This document shows positions 35,196 through 43,356 of a stretch of 64,000 nucleotides of DNA, piece after piece. The position numbers were made by a program, and so were the translations under genes. The notes beneath the pieces are model-generated. The model saw only the letters and a program-made list of their open reading frames with translations, made no database searches and was not told the DNA's origin. Location: assembly GCF_004912145.1 (NCBI RefSeq), contig NZ_STGT01000004.1, positions 372,001-436,000 of the forward strand, read 5' to 3'. Source of the stretch: Peteryoungia rhizophila. Lineage in GTDB: Bacteria > Pseudomonadota > Alphaproteobacteria > Rhizobiales > Rhizobiaceae. Each line of letters starts with the position of its first letter. The stretch's first letter is position 1.

Positions 35196-35224
35196 GGGCA
35201 ATGTGGGGGCAGAACACCGGTTAC
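35196..35224. repeat. Right terminal inverted repeat of the IS66-family element
   Basis: Read inward on the minus strand it begins GTAACCGGTGTTCTGCCCCC and matches the left end at 21 of 29 positions. Confidence 0.8.
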
Positions 35225-35232
35225 GCTCAAAC
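35225..35232. repeat. Right target-site duplication of the IS66-family element
   Basis: GCTCAAAC, identical to 31721-31728; it lies within the antitoxin codons for Phe-Glu-Arg. Confidence 0.85.
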
Positions 35233-35363
35233 TCACCGTACGTCATCAACACGTGCGAAGGTCTACCGCGATCAGTGATAACGACAGGTCCAGCCTCAGC
35301 AGCTTTTTTTGCTCGGCCGACATCATGATTCAATTCACGGCTGGTCAAGCTGATAGTGGCCAC
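35225..35363 (-). pseudogene. Phd/YefM-type antitoxin, 5' fragment
   Basis: From a GTG at 35363 (ribosome binding site GGAGG) the frame reads ATISLTSRELNHDVGRAKK, AAEAGPVVITDRGRPSHVL, then MTYGEFER. These are the DNA-binding and dimerisation parts of a Phd/YefM antitoxin. The IS66 element enters in the Arg codon after FE. Translation would continue one or two codons into the element and further to a stop, giving a truncated protein without the toxin-binding tail; it could still bind its operator. Confidence 0.85.
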
Positions 35364-35375
35364 ATGCGCCTCCCG

Positions 35376-35393
35376 TGTAGGAACATACCTACA
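35376..35393. promoter_or_regulatory. Inverted-repeat operator upstream of the Phd-type antitoxin
   Basis: TGTAGG and CCTACA form a perfect 6-bp inverted repeat with a 6-bp spacer, 13 bp upstream of the GTG start. The position and symmetry fit antitoxin autoregulation. Confidence 0.55.
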
Positions 35394-35937
35394 TATGGCG
35401 CCTTCAATCTCCCGTTGCAATGCCCTACTGGCACCGCGTAGCTGGCCAGGCTTTAGCCTTGGCGGAGTCGAACCTACGGCTCCGCGAATGTCTCACTTCG
35501 ATCTCACCCGATGCTACGGAACGTCAGCATCTTGGCTGTCTCAGTCCTAGTCCTCGGTCGCCAGCGCTTTACGAATGACATAGGAGGGCCGTTTCGGGCT
35601 GCCGTTAGCTATTGCCCTCGTACATCCTCCTTCGTCTCACAAAAATCTGGATCTACTCCACGGAGGATCATCGAGTCATCGAGTACAAGACAGACAAATC
35701 CTACAAACTCTCTGGGGATATTGGATGGAAATGGGTGCAAAATGGAGGTCGATGAACTCCGAGACGACTACCCATAACAGTCAATCGCACTCCAGCGCCC
35801 CTCAGAAGAGGCTTGCGAGGTTGCTGTCGGCTACCAGTCGTTACAATTGGCCCCTTAGAGAGAAGCGATCTCATCATGACCGGTTGACAGCGTATTGGAA
35901 GCCCGAAGACTTGAGGATTGCCGGGTGCAGTTGGTTA
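35394..35937. other. Intergenic region without recognised gene
   Basis: About 540 bp between the antitoxin start and the end of the amidase gene. The minus strand contains a GGTTCGACTCC near 35460-35480 reminiscent of a tRNA T-arm, but no complete tRNA can be folded around it. No credible coding frame seen. Confidence 0.4.
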
Positions 35938-37293
35938 TCACGAGCCCAAAAAAACTTGAACTGAATGCGAAACAGCCAGAACGTTTCCGTCACTTCCCCG
36001 CGGTCCTGAAATCATCAATCCGGCGGGCATCGCACCAGCTCGAGTACTGCATGGGATGGAGACGCCGCACCAATCAAGAAAATTCCCAATAAGCGTGTTG
36101 CGCAGTGTCTTCGCGTTCGTTTGAAAGAAAAGGCCCTCATCGTTGAGCAATGGTTGAAGCGCAGGCGCGACGAGCGGGAGCGTGGGGCTGAGAATGAACG
36201 CCCCCGGCTCAAGGCGAGCCTCGAAGCTTGCAATCATCCTCTCGCGTTCGGCCAGCGTCTCCATGTAGTTAGCAAGCGTAATCTTTTCGCCCAATAGCGT
36301 TCGCTTGACCACGCGGGGGTCCATATCAGCTGCTGCGGCTCCAAGGATGCGCTCACGATGGAGAATGAAGGCTTCGGCTGTGACCAACGCGCCGTTCTTC
36401 GCCATTAGATCGAAGATTGCTGAGAACTCGGGGAACGCTTCGCGGCGGATTTGAGCGCCTGCATTTGCCAAGCCCTCGACTGCCAGCTCGAAGGCCTCGA
36501 CCACTTCGGATTGCGCGTCATCGAAAAAGACTGTTTCTGGAATGACTAAGGAAAGGTCGCGGATGGCCGGACGCGGCAAGGCCATGCCAGCCGGCATGCC
36601 CCGCATGGCAGCATCAACCCACGCGGCGTCGAGCACAGTGCGGCAGAGTGGTCCGAGCGAATCGAGGCTCCGGGCTAGCGGAAAGACACCGTCCATCGAA
36701 TAGCGGCCACGCGTGGCCTTGTAGCCGACAACACCGTTGAAAGCCGCCGGAATGCGAATAGATCCGCCGGTATCCGTCCCGATAGAGACGGGCACGAGCC
36801 CGGCCGCCACCGCCACGCCCGAACCGGATGAAGACCCACCCGGAATGCGGTGCTCGCCCTCTGGCGAGGCCGGGTTGCGCGGCGTGCCGTAATGGGGATT
36901 GATGCCGAGGCCGGAAAAGGCGAACTCACTCATGTTGACGCGGCCAACACTGACCATTCCGGCACTGCCAAGCGCGCGCACCACGGAAGCATCCCGGCTT
37001 GCTGGCTCGCTGGATTTCAGCACGCAAGAGCCCGCGGTCGTCGGCAAGTTCTCGATGTCGAACAAATCCTTCCAGGCGACCGGAACCCCGTCCAGCGCGC
37101 CAAGCGAACGGCCGTCACGAATTCGCCGACGCGAAGCCTCTGCCTCCGAGCGCGCCCGCTCCTTCAAAAGCACCGTGAAAATCGCCTTGTCGGTATGGGC
37201 CTCGATCTTTTCGAAGGTTTCCTCGAACAGATCGACCGCGTCGAGGGCTCCGGATTGCAGCAGCGCGGAAAGCTGGGCGATCGAACGTGACAT
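35938..37293 (-). CDS. Amidase signature family hydrolase
   Basis: About 451 residues from ATG 37293, two bases after the stop of the upstream SBP gene and preceded by GAAGGA. The amidase-signature triad is visible: Lys in VAWKDLFD, cis-Ser in GGSSSGSG, and nucleophile Ser in GTDTGGSIRIPA. It hydrolyses a carboxamide; the enzyme is cytosolic. It is the last gene of the long operon starting near 47.8 kb, so its substrate is likely a nitrogenous compound taken up by the polyamine-type ABC system or an intermediate from the deacetylase-family enzyme. The context is not that of gatCAB. Confidence 0.92.
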   Translation of the reverse strand: MSRSIAQLSALLQSGALDAVDLFEETFEKIEAHTDKAIFTVLLKERARSEAEASRRRIRDGRSLGALDGVPVAWKDLFDIENLPTTAGSCVLKSSEPASRDASVVRALGSAGMVSVGRVNMSEFAFSGLGINPHYGTPRNPASPEGEHRIPGGSSSGSGVAVAAGLVPVSIGTDTGGSIRIPAAFNGVVGYKATRGRYSMDGVFPLARSLDSLGPLCRTVLDAAWVDAAMRGMPAGMALPRPAIRDLSLVIPETVFFDDAQSEVVEAFELAVEGLANAGAQIRREAFPEFSAIFDLMAKNGALVTAEAFILHRERILGAAAADMDPRVVKRTLLGEKITLANYMETLAERERMIASFEARLEPGAFILSPTLPLVAPALQPLLNDEGLFFQTNAKTLRNTLIGNFLDWCGVSIPCSTRAGAMPAGLMISGPRGSDGNVLAVSHSVQVFLGS

Positions 37294-37295
37294 CG

Positions 37296-38528
37296 TCAAA
37301 TGTCCTTCTCTGCGCGTCCGACAAGCTGCATCCAGCGGCGGACGAGATAGTTGTGTTCATCCATGGTCGTGTTCCACACGGCGATCCCGTTGGCACGCTG
37401 CCAGTAGGAACCGCCACTGCGGACGGAGCCGCGCTTGATACGGATCACGCCGTCAGGTCCTGGAAGGTCCTCCCGGGCAGGAAGGCCTTCATACCAGTAA
37501 TCCCACTCGGCAGCAGTCATGTAACCGCGCGAGCGTTGAGGGGTGGAAATATAGTAACCCTGGCGGGCGACCACAGCGCCCGGCCAGCCAGAAATCCACC
37601 AGTTCAGATAGTCGTAGGCAATGTCGAGCATGCGACCAGAAAGGCTGCGCGAAAGACACAAGCCACCATGCCATGCCCGGTAGCCCTCAACGGGCGCGGC
37701 CTGATCCACTGGCAATCCCTTGCTGTTGAGGATACCGATGCCGGTCGACCACATACTCTGGATGTCGGTGTCACCATCGATCATCAGGCGGGCGGCATCC
37801 TCGGCGGTACGCCAGAAGCTGCGGAAGAAGCCAGCCTTGCGGCGCGCTTCCAGGATATCCATCAACTGATCGATCTCGGCGACAGTCATGTTGCCAATGT
37901 TGCCGAAGTTCATCAAGCCGGCGGCCTGCGCGGCAAGGGCGGCATCGAAAATCCCGATCGCCGGCTCATCAACCAATGCGCATCGCCCCGCCCAGCGCTC
38001 GTTTAGGAGTGCAGCCCAACTCGCCACCGACTGCGCCCCATCCACCACATCACTACGATAGGCAAAACTGTCGAAGTTATGCGTCGTTGGCAGCATCGAG
38101 ATACGGCTCGTCGGCGTGTCACCGAGCGCCAAGTTCGGCTGGACATAGAGCTTGCGGGCCGGCACATCCCCCTGCCCCATGCGTGCGCTCGGGCCAATCT
38201 GACCGGTTTTGGTCAGGTCGTTTATCTCGTCCCACAGAGCAATCCGCTCAATCTCGATCGGCTGGACCGCCCGCCAGTACCAGACGATGTCCAGATTATG
38301 AAAACACTGGTCATAGATGTCGTAGCTGTCAGGCTCCTGCGCAGCTTTGTGCTGAGTGACCACGAAGTCATTGTTGTCGAAGACGACGTCGATACCGAGA
38401 TCTGCCTGCGCCTTTACGCGTAGCTCCTCCAGAAGGGATATGGCTGTGCCCAGCACGCGCAACTTCGGCTTGCCAGCCGTATGAACGGCGGGCGCGGCAG
38501 CGTTTGGATACGGGGAATGCTTGTTCAT
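37296..38528 (-). CDS. Solute-binding-protein paralogue (PotD/family 1 type) without signal peptide
   Basis: About 410 residues. It clearly resembles the PotD-like SBP at 42050-43282: both have a WYEGxP motif near the C-terminus, GYRAWHGG/GYRGWAIG, SxRSGGSxxxR-like and QGYYxxxP elements. The N-terminus (NKHSPYPNAAAPAVHTAGKPKLRVLGTA) lacks a hydrophobic signal, so unlike its paralogue it seems cytosolic. It may have been recruited as an intracellular ligand-binding or enzyme-associated protein, or its signal has been lost. It lies between the CobW GTPase and the amidase with gaps of only a few bases. Confidence 0.85.
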   Translation of the reverse strand: MNKHSPYPNAAAPAVHTAGKPKLRVLGTAISLLEELRVKAQADLGIDVVFDNNDFVVTQHKAAQEPDSYDIYDQCFHNLDIVWYWRAVQPIEIERIALWDEINDLTKTGQIGPSARMGQGDVPARKLYVQPNLALGDTPTSRISMLPTTHNFDSFAYRSDVVDGAQSVASWAALLNERWAGRCALVDEPAIGIFDAALAAQAAGLMNFGNIGNMTVAEIDQLMDILEARRKAGFFRSFWRTAEDAARLMIDGDTDIQSMWSTGIGILNSKGLPVDQAAPVEGYRAWHGGLCLSRSLSGRMLDIAYDYLNWWISGWPGAVVARQGYYISTPQRSRGYMTAAEWDYWYEGLPAREDLPGPDGVIRIKRGSVRSGGSYWQRANGIAVWNTTMDEHNYLVRRWMQLVGRAEKDI

Positions 38529-38536
38529 CAAGGACT

Positions 38537-39592
38537 CTAGGCGTTCTGGACCCCAACGGCTGCCTCCTGCGGCAAGCGGCCCTGCGCATTACCCGGCAGG
38601 GCGAAGGCAGAGAAGGACCGTTTCAACAGGTTCGTGTCGAGACCGTCAACAATAAAGACGAGGCGCGAGCTTCGATCAGCCGATGGCCAGGCTTCCAGAT
38701 GCACGGGCGGGTGAACGAGATGCTGCACGCCGTGAACAGCGACCGGGCGCTCTTCCCCTGCAAGATTGAGGATCCCCTTGACCCTGAGGACGCGCTCGCC
38801 GTGGCGGTTAAGCAGCATGGTGAGCCAGACCCCGAACCCTGTCCAGTCGATCGGATTATGGACAGTGATCACGAAAGAGGAGATGGCAGTCGCATGCGCA
38901 ACGCCCTCGGCTGTCTGGAGGGTTGCCGGTGCGTCGCAGTAAAACCCTGAGGCAGACTGCAGCTTCGCGCCGCGATGGTCCTCCGCGAACAAGGTTTCTG
39001 CATCCGGTCCCTCATCGCCCGCGATATGCGTGGAGGCATCAGGGTTAAGCTCGGCAAGCCGCGAAAGCAAAGCCGCAGTCGCGGTCCCAGAAAGATCCGT
39101 CTTCGTTACAACGATCCGGTCGGCGATGGCCACTTGACGGTTCGATTCCACGTAGGTGTTGAGCTGCCTGAGGCCGTTGACGGCATCGACGGTGGTAACG
39201 ACGCTCCCGGCGCGAAAATGATGCCGTAGGACCGGATCGGATCTCAGGGTGGACAGAACTGGGAAAGGATCGGCAAGCCCCGTGCTCTCGATCACCACGC
39301 GGGTGAAGGGCGGCACCAAGCCACGGTCTCGCTTGGAATGCAGGTCCTTTAGCGCATCGGCAAGCTCGCCGCGAACAGTGCAGCAGACGCAGCCGGATTG
39401 CAGCAACACCATTGTGTCATCGATCCGCTCAACAAGATGATGGTCGAGCCCGACCTCGCCAAACTCGTTGATCAATACGGCTGTATCTGCCAGTGCCGGG
39501 TCCGCCAGCAGGCGTTTCAGCAGCGTCGTCTTACCAGAGCCGAGAAATCCGGTCAGCAGGTGAACGGGCGTAAACGCAGGAAGATCATCCAT
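38537..39592 (-). CDS. CobW/COG0523-family G3E GTPase (metallochaperone-like)
   Basis: About 351 residues. Walker A is GFLGSGKTTLL, the metal-binding GCVCC lies in the position of the CxCC motif, ESTGLADP follows, and the base-specificity motif is VVTKTDLS. The C-terminal CobW_C domain (VLRVKGILNLAGEERPVAVHGVQHLVHPPV) is complete. COG0523 proteins deliver Zn, Co or other metals to target enzymes. Start ATG 39592 overlaps the CxxC mini-protein gene (ATGGATGA). In this operon the likely client is the metal-dependent deacetylase-family enzyme (inference). Confidence 0.93.
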   Translation of the reverse strand: MDDLPAFTPVHLLTGFLGSGKTTLLKRLLADPALADTAVLINEFGEVGLDHHLVERIDDTMVLLQSGCVCCTVRGELADALKDLHSKRDRGLVPPFTRVVIESTGLADPFPVLSTLRSDPVLRHHFRAGSVVTTVDAVNGLRQLNTYVESNRQVAIADRIVVTKTDLSGTATAALLSRLAELNPDASTHIAGDEGPDAETLFAEDHRGAKLQSASGFYCDAPATLQTAEGVAHATAISSFVITVHNPIDWTGFGVWLTMLLNRHGERVLRVKGILNLAGEERPVAVHGVQHLVHPPVHLEAWPSADRSSRLVFIVDGLDTNLLKRSFSAFALPGNAQGRLPQEAAVGVQNA

Positions 39593-39917
39593 GGCGGCCT
39601 TCCTCCAGGCGGGCAATCAGAACCGGATCCAGCGGGTCGCAGGCCCGGCCAGACAGCCTTTCCGCGGCAGGCCACAGATGGCCGAGGTCCTCGATGATCT
39701 CGTTCTTGCCGGTGCGGGTGGCAAGCAGGAAGGAAGAACCCTGCCAATCGGATAGGCTCATGCCGAAGGCGGACAGGACACGGTTTGCGGCAGACACACG
39801 GCGTGCCCGCTCACGCCGACGGTCGAACCTTTCGACATTCCGGGTATAGACGCCCGGCCGTGCCACGGCATCCGTCCAGTGTTCGTTGCCACCAATGACA
39901 CCACAAAGAGAACACAT
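39585..39917 (-). CDS. Small CxxC protein of unknown function, CobW partner
   Basis: A 110-residue protein starting MCSLCGVIGGNEHW, so a CxxC pair sits at the extreme N-terminus. The rest is helical and Arg-rich (RRRERARRVSAANRVL) and contains a hydrophobic strand WQGSSFLLATRTGKNEIIEDLGHLWPAA. I do not recognise a named domain. It is translationally coupled to the CobW gene, which suggests a metal-handling or client-binding adaptor role (inference). Confidence 0.75.
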   Translation of the reverse strand: MCSLCGVIGGNEHWTDAVARPGVYTRNVERFDRRRERARRVSAANRVLSAFGMSLSDWQGSSFLLATRTGKNEIIEDLGHLWPAAERLSGRACDPLDPVLIARLEEGRHG

Positions 39918-39940
39918 GGCGTTCCTGCCTCATGTATTGC

Positions 39941-39966
39941 GAGGGAGCGGGCGACCCCGCTCCCTC
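39941..39966 (-). other. Intercistronic hairpin after the deacetylase-family gene
   Basis: A perfect 11-bp GC-rich stem (GAGGGAGCGGG with CCCGCTCCCTC) closed by four bases, 7 bp after the stop codon. On the transcribed strand it is not followed by a T-run, so it probably stabilises or attenuates the operon mRNA rather than ending it. Confidence 0.6.
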
Positions 39967-39973
39967 TTCGGGT

Positions 39974-40852
39974 TTATTTGCGTGGGAAACGCTTGGCGAA
40001 GTCGTCGGCGATCTCGTTCATCGTGACGAACTTAACACCCGGATGCTTGATCATATAGGCGTAGAGACGTTCCAGCATCATCAGGACCTGGGGGCGGCCG
40101 GCAACATCGGGATGGATGGTGATCGGGAAGACGGCATAATCCATCTCGCGATAGACCCAGTCGAACTGGTCACGCCACATCTGCTCGATGTCATGCGGGT
40201 TGACGAAGCCATGGCTGTTCGGCGACTTCTTGATGAACATCATCGGCGGCAGGTCATCGAGATACCACGAAGCCGGGATCTCGATGAGATCGGTTTCCTC
40301 GCCGCGGGTCAGTGGTACCATCCACTCCGACGGCTTCTTGGAATAGTCGATCTTTGTCCACTTATCACCAACACGCACGCGATAGGGTGTGAAGTCGTTG
40401 TGCATCAGCGAGTGATCGTACTTGATGCCACGCTCAAGCAACAACTCGTTTGTGACATTTGAGAATTCCCACCACGGCGCGACATAGCCAGTCGGGCGCT
40501 TGCCGGAGAGCTTGGCGACAAGGTCGATGCACTTGTCGAGGACCTCGGTTTCCTGCTCCCGCGTCATGGCGATCGGGTTTTCATGGGTATAGCCATGAAT
40601 GCCGATTTCATGGCCGGCTTCAGCCACCGCCTTCATCTGCTCCGGGAAGGTCTCGATCGAATGACCCGGGATGAACCAGGTGGTCTTGATGCCGAAACGT
40701 TCGAACAGCTTCAGGAGGCGCGGGCTGCCCACTTCGCCAGCAAAAAGGCCACGTGAGATGTCATCCGGCGAATCCTCGCCGCCGTAGGAACCGAGCCAGC
40801 CGGCGACCGCATCGACGTCGACGCCGAAGCTGCAAAAAATCTCCTTAGCCAT
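39974..40852 (-). CDS. Polysaccharide deacetylase/PuuE-like allantoinase family hydrolase
   Basis: A 292-residue NodB-homology protein with [14 protein letters not shown] near the start, which carries the metal-site DxD, then [30 protein letters not shown] with the two His ligands, and [10 protein letters not shown]. It has the wide-barrel form seen in PuuE allantoinases and HpPgdA-type deacetylases and has no signal peptide, so it acts in the cytosol. An amide or cyclic-amide substrate is therefore more likely than a wall polysaccharide. A metal-dependent reaction fits the CobW chaperone encoded just downstream. Confidence 0.9.
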   Translation of the reverse strand: MAKEIFCSFGVDVDAVAGWLGSYGGEDSPDDISRGLFAGEVGSPRLLKLFERFGIKTTWFIPGHSIETFPEQMKAVAEAGHEIGIHGYTHENPIAMTREQETEVLDKCIDLVAKLSGKRPTGYVAPWWEFSNVTNELLLERGIKYDHSLMHNDFTPYRVRVGDKWTKIDYSKKPSEWMVPLTRGEETDLIEIPASWYLDDLPPMMFIKKSPNSHGFVNPHDIEQMWRDQFDWVYREMDYAVFPITIHPDVAGRPQVLMMLERLYAYMIKHPGVKFVTMNEIADDFAKRFPRK

Positions 40853-40888
40853 GGGTATTTCTCCTTTTCCTTGAATGTTTTTGGATCG

Positions 40889-41986
40889 TTATTGAGCCGG
40901 GATGACGGTGGCTTCGGCGGGATTCCAGCTCAGGCATACGTCGCTGCCGGCCGGGAATTCCCCCGGACGATATTTGTCGACATGGGCTTCGAGCGAAACG
41001 GCCTGGCCATCGCCGAGCCGCGCGATGAGGTGGGCGATATGCCCGACCACCTCTGAACGCTCGATGCGGGCATCGACCAGATTGCGAGTGCCGGCCAGCG
41101 CCTCGCGCCGTGTGGCGCAATGCAGCTCGACGGCTTCGGCGGGAATGACGAGGTTGACGCGGCCCTTGCCGGCAATCGTTCCGTTGGCTTGACCCGCCAG
41201 GGTGCCGATGCCGGTAGAAACGATGATGTCGTCGCCTTCCTGCCCGGCAACCTCCCCCGACAGGACCGTATTGCGGCCAATGAACTGGGCGACGAAGGAG
41301 GTGTTCGGTCGGGTATAGAGCTGGTGCGGCGGGCTCACCTGCTCCACCCGTCCCTGGTTCATCACCACGATGCGGTCGGACAGGGCCAAGGCTTCCGACT
41401 GTGCATGGGTTACGAAGATGAAGGTGACACCAAGGCTCTTCTGAAGGAGCTTCAGTTCGTTCTGGATCGCCTTGCGCAGGTTGGCGTCGAGCGCGCCAAG
41501 CGGCTCGTCGAGCAACAGGATGTCCGGCTCGACGACGAGACCACGGGCAAGCGCGATACGCTGGCGCTGGCCACCAGAGAGCCGATCGGGCTTGCGCTCG
41601 GCAATGTCTTCGAGACCGAGCGTTGCAAGAATGCGGTCGACCTTCGCCTCGCGCTCGGCTTTGGCCATGCCCTTGACCTCCAGCCCGTAGCCGACATTGC
41701 GGCGCACGGTCAATTGCGGAAAGAGGGCGTAGTTCTGGAAGATCATAGAGGTCGGGCGGCGCTGTGGCGGCACGTCGTTCATGCGCTCGCCACGGATCAT
41801 CATATCGCCGGAGGAGATGGTCTCGAAGCCCGCAATCATGCGCAGCGTAGTCGTCTTGCCGCAGCCGGATGGACCGAGGAAGGCGATGAACTCACCCTTG
41901 TTCACCGACAGGTTGAAGTCGATGACAGCCGGCGTGCCATTATCATAAACCTTGCCGACTTTGTTGAGTTCCAGGTCGAAAATCAT
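40889..41986 (-). CDS. Spermidine/putrescine-type ABC transporter ATP-binding protein
   Basis: A 365-residue PotA-like ATPase. ATG 41986 follows CGGGAGAC. Motifs: Walker A GPSGCGKTT, Q-loop IFQNYALFPQ, signature LSGGQRQR, Walker B LLLDEPLGALD, H-loop FVTHAQSEAL, and a C-terminal TOBE regulatory region. All catalytic residues are present, unlike the second ATPase of the operon. It lies between the SBP gene (after a strong hairpin) and the deacetylase gene. Confidence 0.94.
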   Translation of the reverse strand: MIFDLELNKVGKVYDNGTPAVIDFNLSVNKGEFIAFLGPSGCGKTTTLRMIAGFETISSGDMMIRGERMNDVPPQRRPTSMIFQNYALFPQLTVRRNVGYGLEVKGMAKAEREAKVDRILATLGLEDIAERKPDRLSGGQRQRIALARGLVVEPDILLLDEPLGALDANLRKAIQNELKLLQKSLGVTFIFVTHAQSEALALSDRIVVMNQGRVEQVSPPHQLYTRPNTSFVAQFIGRNTVLSGEVAGQEGDDIIVSTGIGTLAGQANGTIAGKGRVNLVIPAEAVELHCATRREALAGTRNLVDARIERSEVVGHIAHLIARLGDGQAVSLEAHVDKYRPGEFPAGSDVCLSWNPAEATVIPAQ

Positions 41987-42011
41987 GGGGGTCTCCCGAA
42001 GTGAAGGCCAG

Positions 42012-42036
42012 GGACCGGGGCAACTTGCCCCGGTCC
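42012..42036 (-). other. Intercistronic hairpin after the PotD-like gene
   Basis: GGACCGGGGCAA pairs perfectly with TTGCCCCGGTCC around a single central base, 13 bp after the SBP stop codon on the transcribed strand. No T-run. Probably a 3'-stabilising structure that raises SBP expression over the genes that follow. Confidence 0.6.
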
Positions 42037-42049
42037 ACACGTCTTGGGA

Positions 42050-43282
42050 TTATGCGTTGAGGAATTCGTCCCACTTCTGGATGAGGTGGTCATATTCTTC
42101 CGGCCACTGGTGCCAGTAAGCCACGTTTTTCGAACGCTCTTCCAGCGAGCCGCCGTCGCGCAGGTCGCCTTCCTTGATGCCGCGCTCTTCCGCTCCGACC
42201 CAGGGCTTGCCTTCGTACCAGAAGGCGTATTTTTCCGGCGCCATCACATCCTTGATGTTGGTGGACGGCGAGTAGTAGCCTTGTTCGGAAACGGTGATGC
42301 CCGGTTCGCCCGAGAGCCAGTAGTCGGCATAGGCGATGACGGCTTCCCTGTTGACGGTGCCCGCGATCATCGACGGACCGATGGCCCAGCCACGATAGCC
42401 TTCCTTCGGCACGGCATACTTGGCTGGCTTGCCCTGTGCCTTGACGGCCATGACGGCCGGTTGCCAGGCGTCGGAGACGACCATTTCGCCCGAGGCCATA
42501 AGGTTGACGAGTTCGCCGAAATCACCCCACAGCGCACGGAACTGGCCATCCTTCTTTTTCGAAATGAGGAAAGCTGCAGCTTCGTCAATTTCGGCTGTGG
42601 TCGGATTGCCAGGGTTCTTGACATCGGAAAGGCCAAGCGAATTCATCGCCATGATAGCCTGTCCAAACGCGATGAGCGGGTCAGTGTTGAGGCCCGACTT
42701 GCCCTTCCACTTGGGATCGAAGATGCAGGCCCAGGTATTGGCCTCTTCTGCCGAGACAATGTCGGGATTGTAGCCGATCGAGTCATAGTTATAGACGGCC
42801 GGAACCATATTGAGCACGGTCTGCGCCTCATCGGCCCAGATCTGGCCGATAATCTGCGCGGAGCGATCCCACTTGTCGCTGGGCGTGGTGAAAGTATCTC
42901 GGATGTTGGCCCAGTTCTTGAGCGATGCGGCAGGGATCGGCTCGACATTATCGGTCATGGTGATAGACGGCAGACGCTCAGCGATGATTTCCCAGCAATC
43001 GTAATCCTTGGAACCAGAGAGGATCTTGGTCTGCGCGTCTGGGAAAGTCGCGGCGGTGCCGGAGGTCGTGCCGACGCCGGACGCCTTCTTGAATTCTTCG
43101 AGAATGCGCTCCTGTACCGTTACCGAAAGGCCGATGGTGCGGAGTTGCTGGCCCGCAAGGTCAGCGGCCTGCGCAAAGGCCATGCGAGAGGACAGGAAGG
43201 GCGTACCCGCACCCATGGCGAGTGCCATGGCGCCAGCCGAGCGCTTCAGGAGCGAGCGGCGATTTATTTCCGACTTGAACAT
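42050..43282 (-). CDS. Periplasmic solute-binding protein, spermidine/putrescine type (family 1), Tat-exported
   Basis: A 410-residue protein beginning with a twin-arginine signal (NRRSLLKRSAGAMALAMGAG, then MAFAQA). The mature protein is PotD/family-1-like, with DCWEIIAERLPS, YNYDSIGYNPD, GYRGWAIGPSMIAG, and the C-terminal YAFWYEGKPWVGAEERG. It is paralogous to the signal-less protein at 37296-38528. It binds the substrate for the PotBC-type permease. Ligands of this group include polyamines, opines and other cationic nitrogen compounds; none can be singled out. Confidence 0.93.
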   Translation of the reverse strand: MFKSEINRRSLLKRSAGAMALAMGAGTPFLSSRMAFAQAADLAGQQLRTIGLSVTVQERILEEFKKASGVGTTSGTAATFPDAQTKILSGSKDYDCWEIIAERLPSITMTDNVEPIPAASLKNWANIRDTFTTPSDKWDRSAQIIGQIWADEAQTVLNMVPAVYNYDSIGYNPDIVSAEEANTWACIFDPKWKGKSGLNTDPLIAFGQAIMAMNSLGLSDVKNPGNPTTAEIDEAAAFLISKKKDGQFRALWGDFGELVNLMASGEMVVSDAWQPAVMAVKAQGKPAKYAVPKEGYRGWAIGPSMIAGTVNREAVIAYADYWLSGEPGITVSEQGYYSPSTNIKDVMAPEKYAFWYEGKPWVGAEERGIKEGDLRDGGSLEERSKNVAYWHQWPEEYDHLIQKWDEFLNA

Positions 43283-43356
43283 GTCTCTTCTCCAGTTTGT
43301 TTATCGTTCCCGGGGACGCTCCACGCCCCCCTTATTTGCCCCGAAACCGGAGCCGT

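Larger units (their letters stand above)
31729..35224. mobile_element. IS66-family transposable element with tnpA, tnpB, tnpC and a serine recombinase
   Basis: A 3,496-bp element with imperfect terminal repeats beginning GTAA (left end GTAAGCGCTGTTGTC, right end inward GTAACCGGTGTTCTG; 21 of 29 positions agree). It is bounded by the exact 8-bp duplication GCTCAAAC. It carries the three IS66 genes on the minus strand and, at the tnpC end, a convergent serine recombinase gene. Usual IS66 elements are about 2.5-2.7 kb, so about 1 kb is extra. Excision of the element plus one duplication restores the antitoxin reading frame exactly, proving that insertion occurred into that gene. Confidence 0.9.

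Noticed and set aside
35455..35490. tRNA-like T-arm (GGTTCGACTCC on the minus strand)
   Set aside because: No acceptor, D or anticodon arm can be paired around it, so no tRNA gene or clear attachment site is supported.
35938..37293. Amidase as GatA subunit of the tRNA amidotransferase
   Set aside because: No gatB or gatC nearby and the gene ends a catabolic operon; a general amidase is the safer call.
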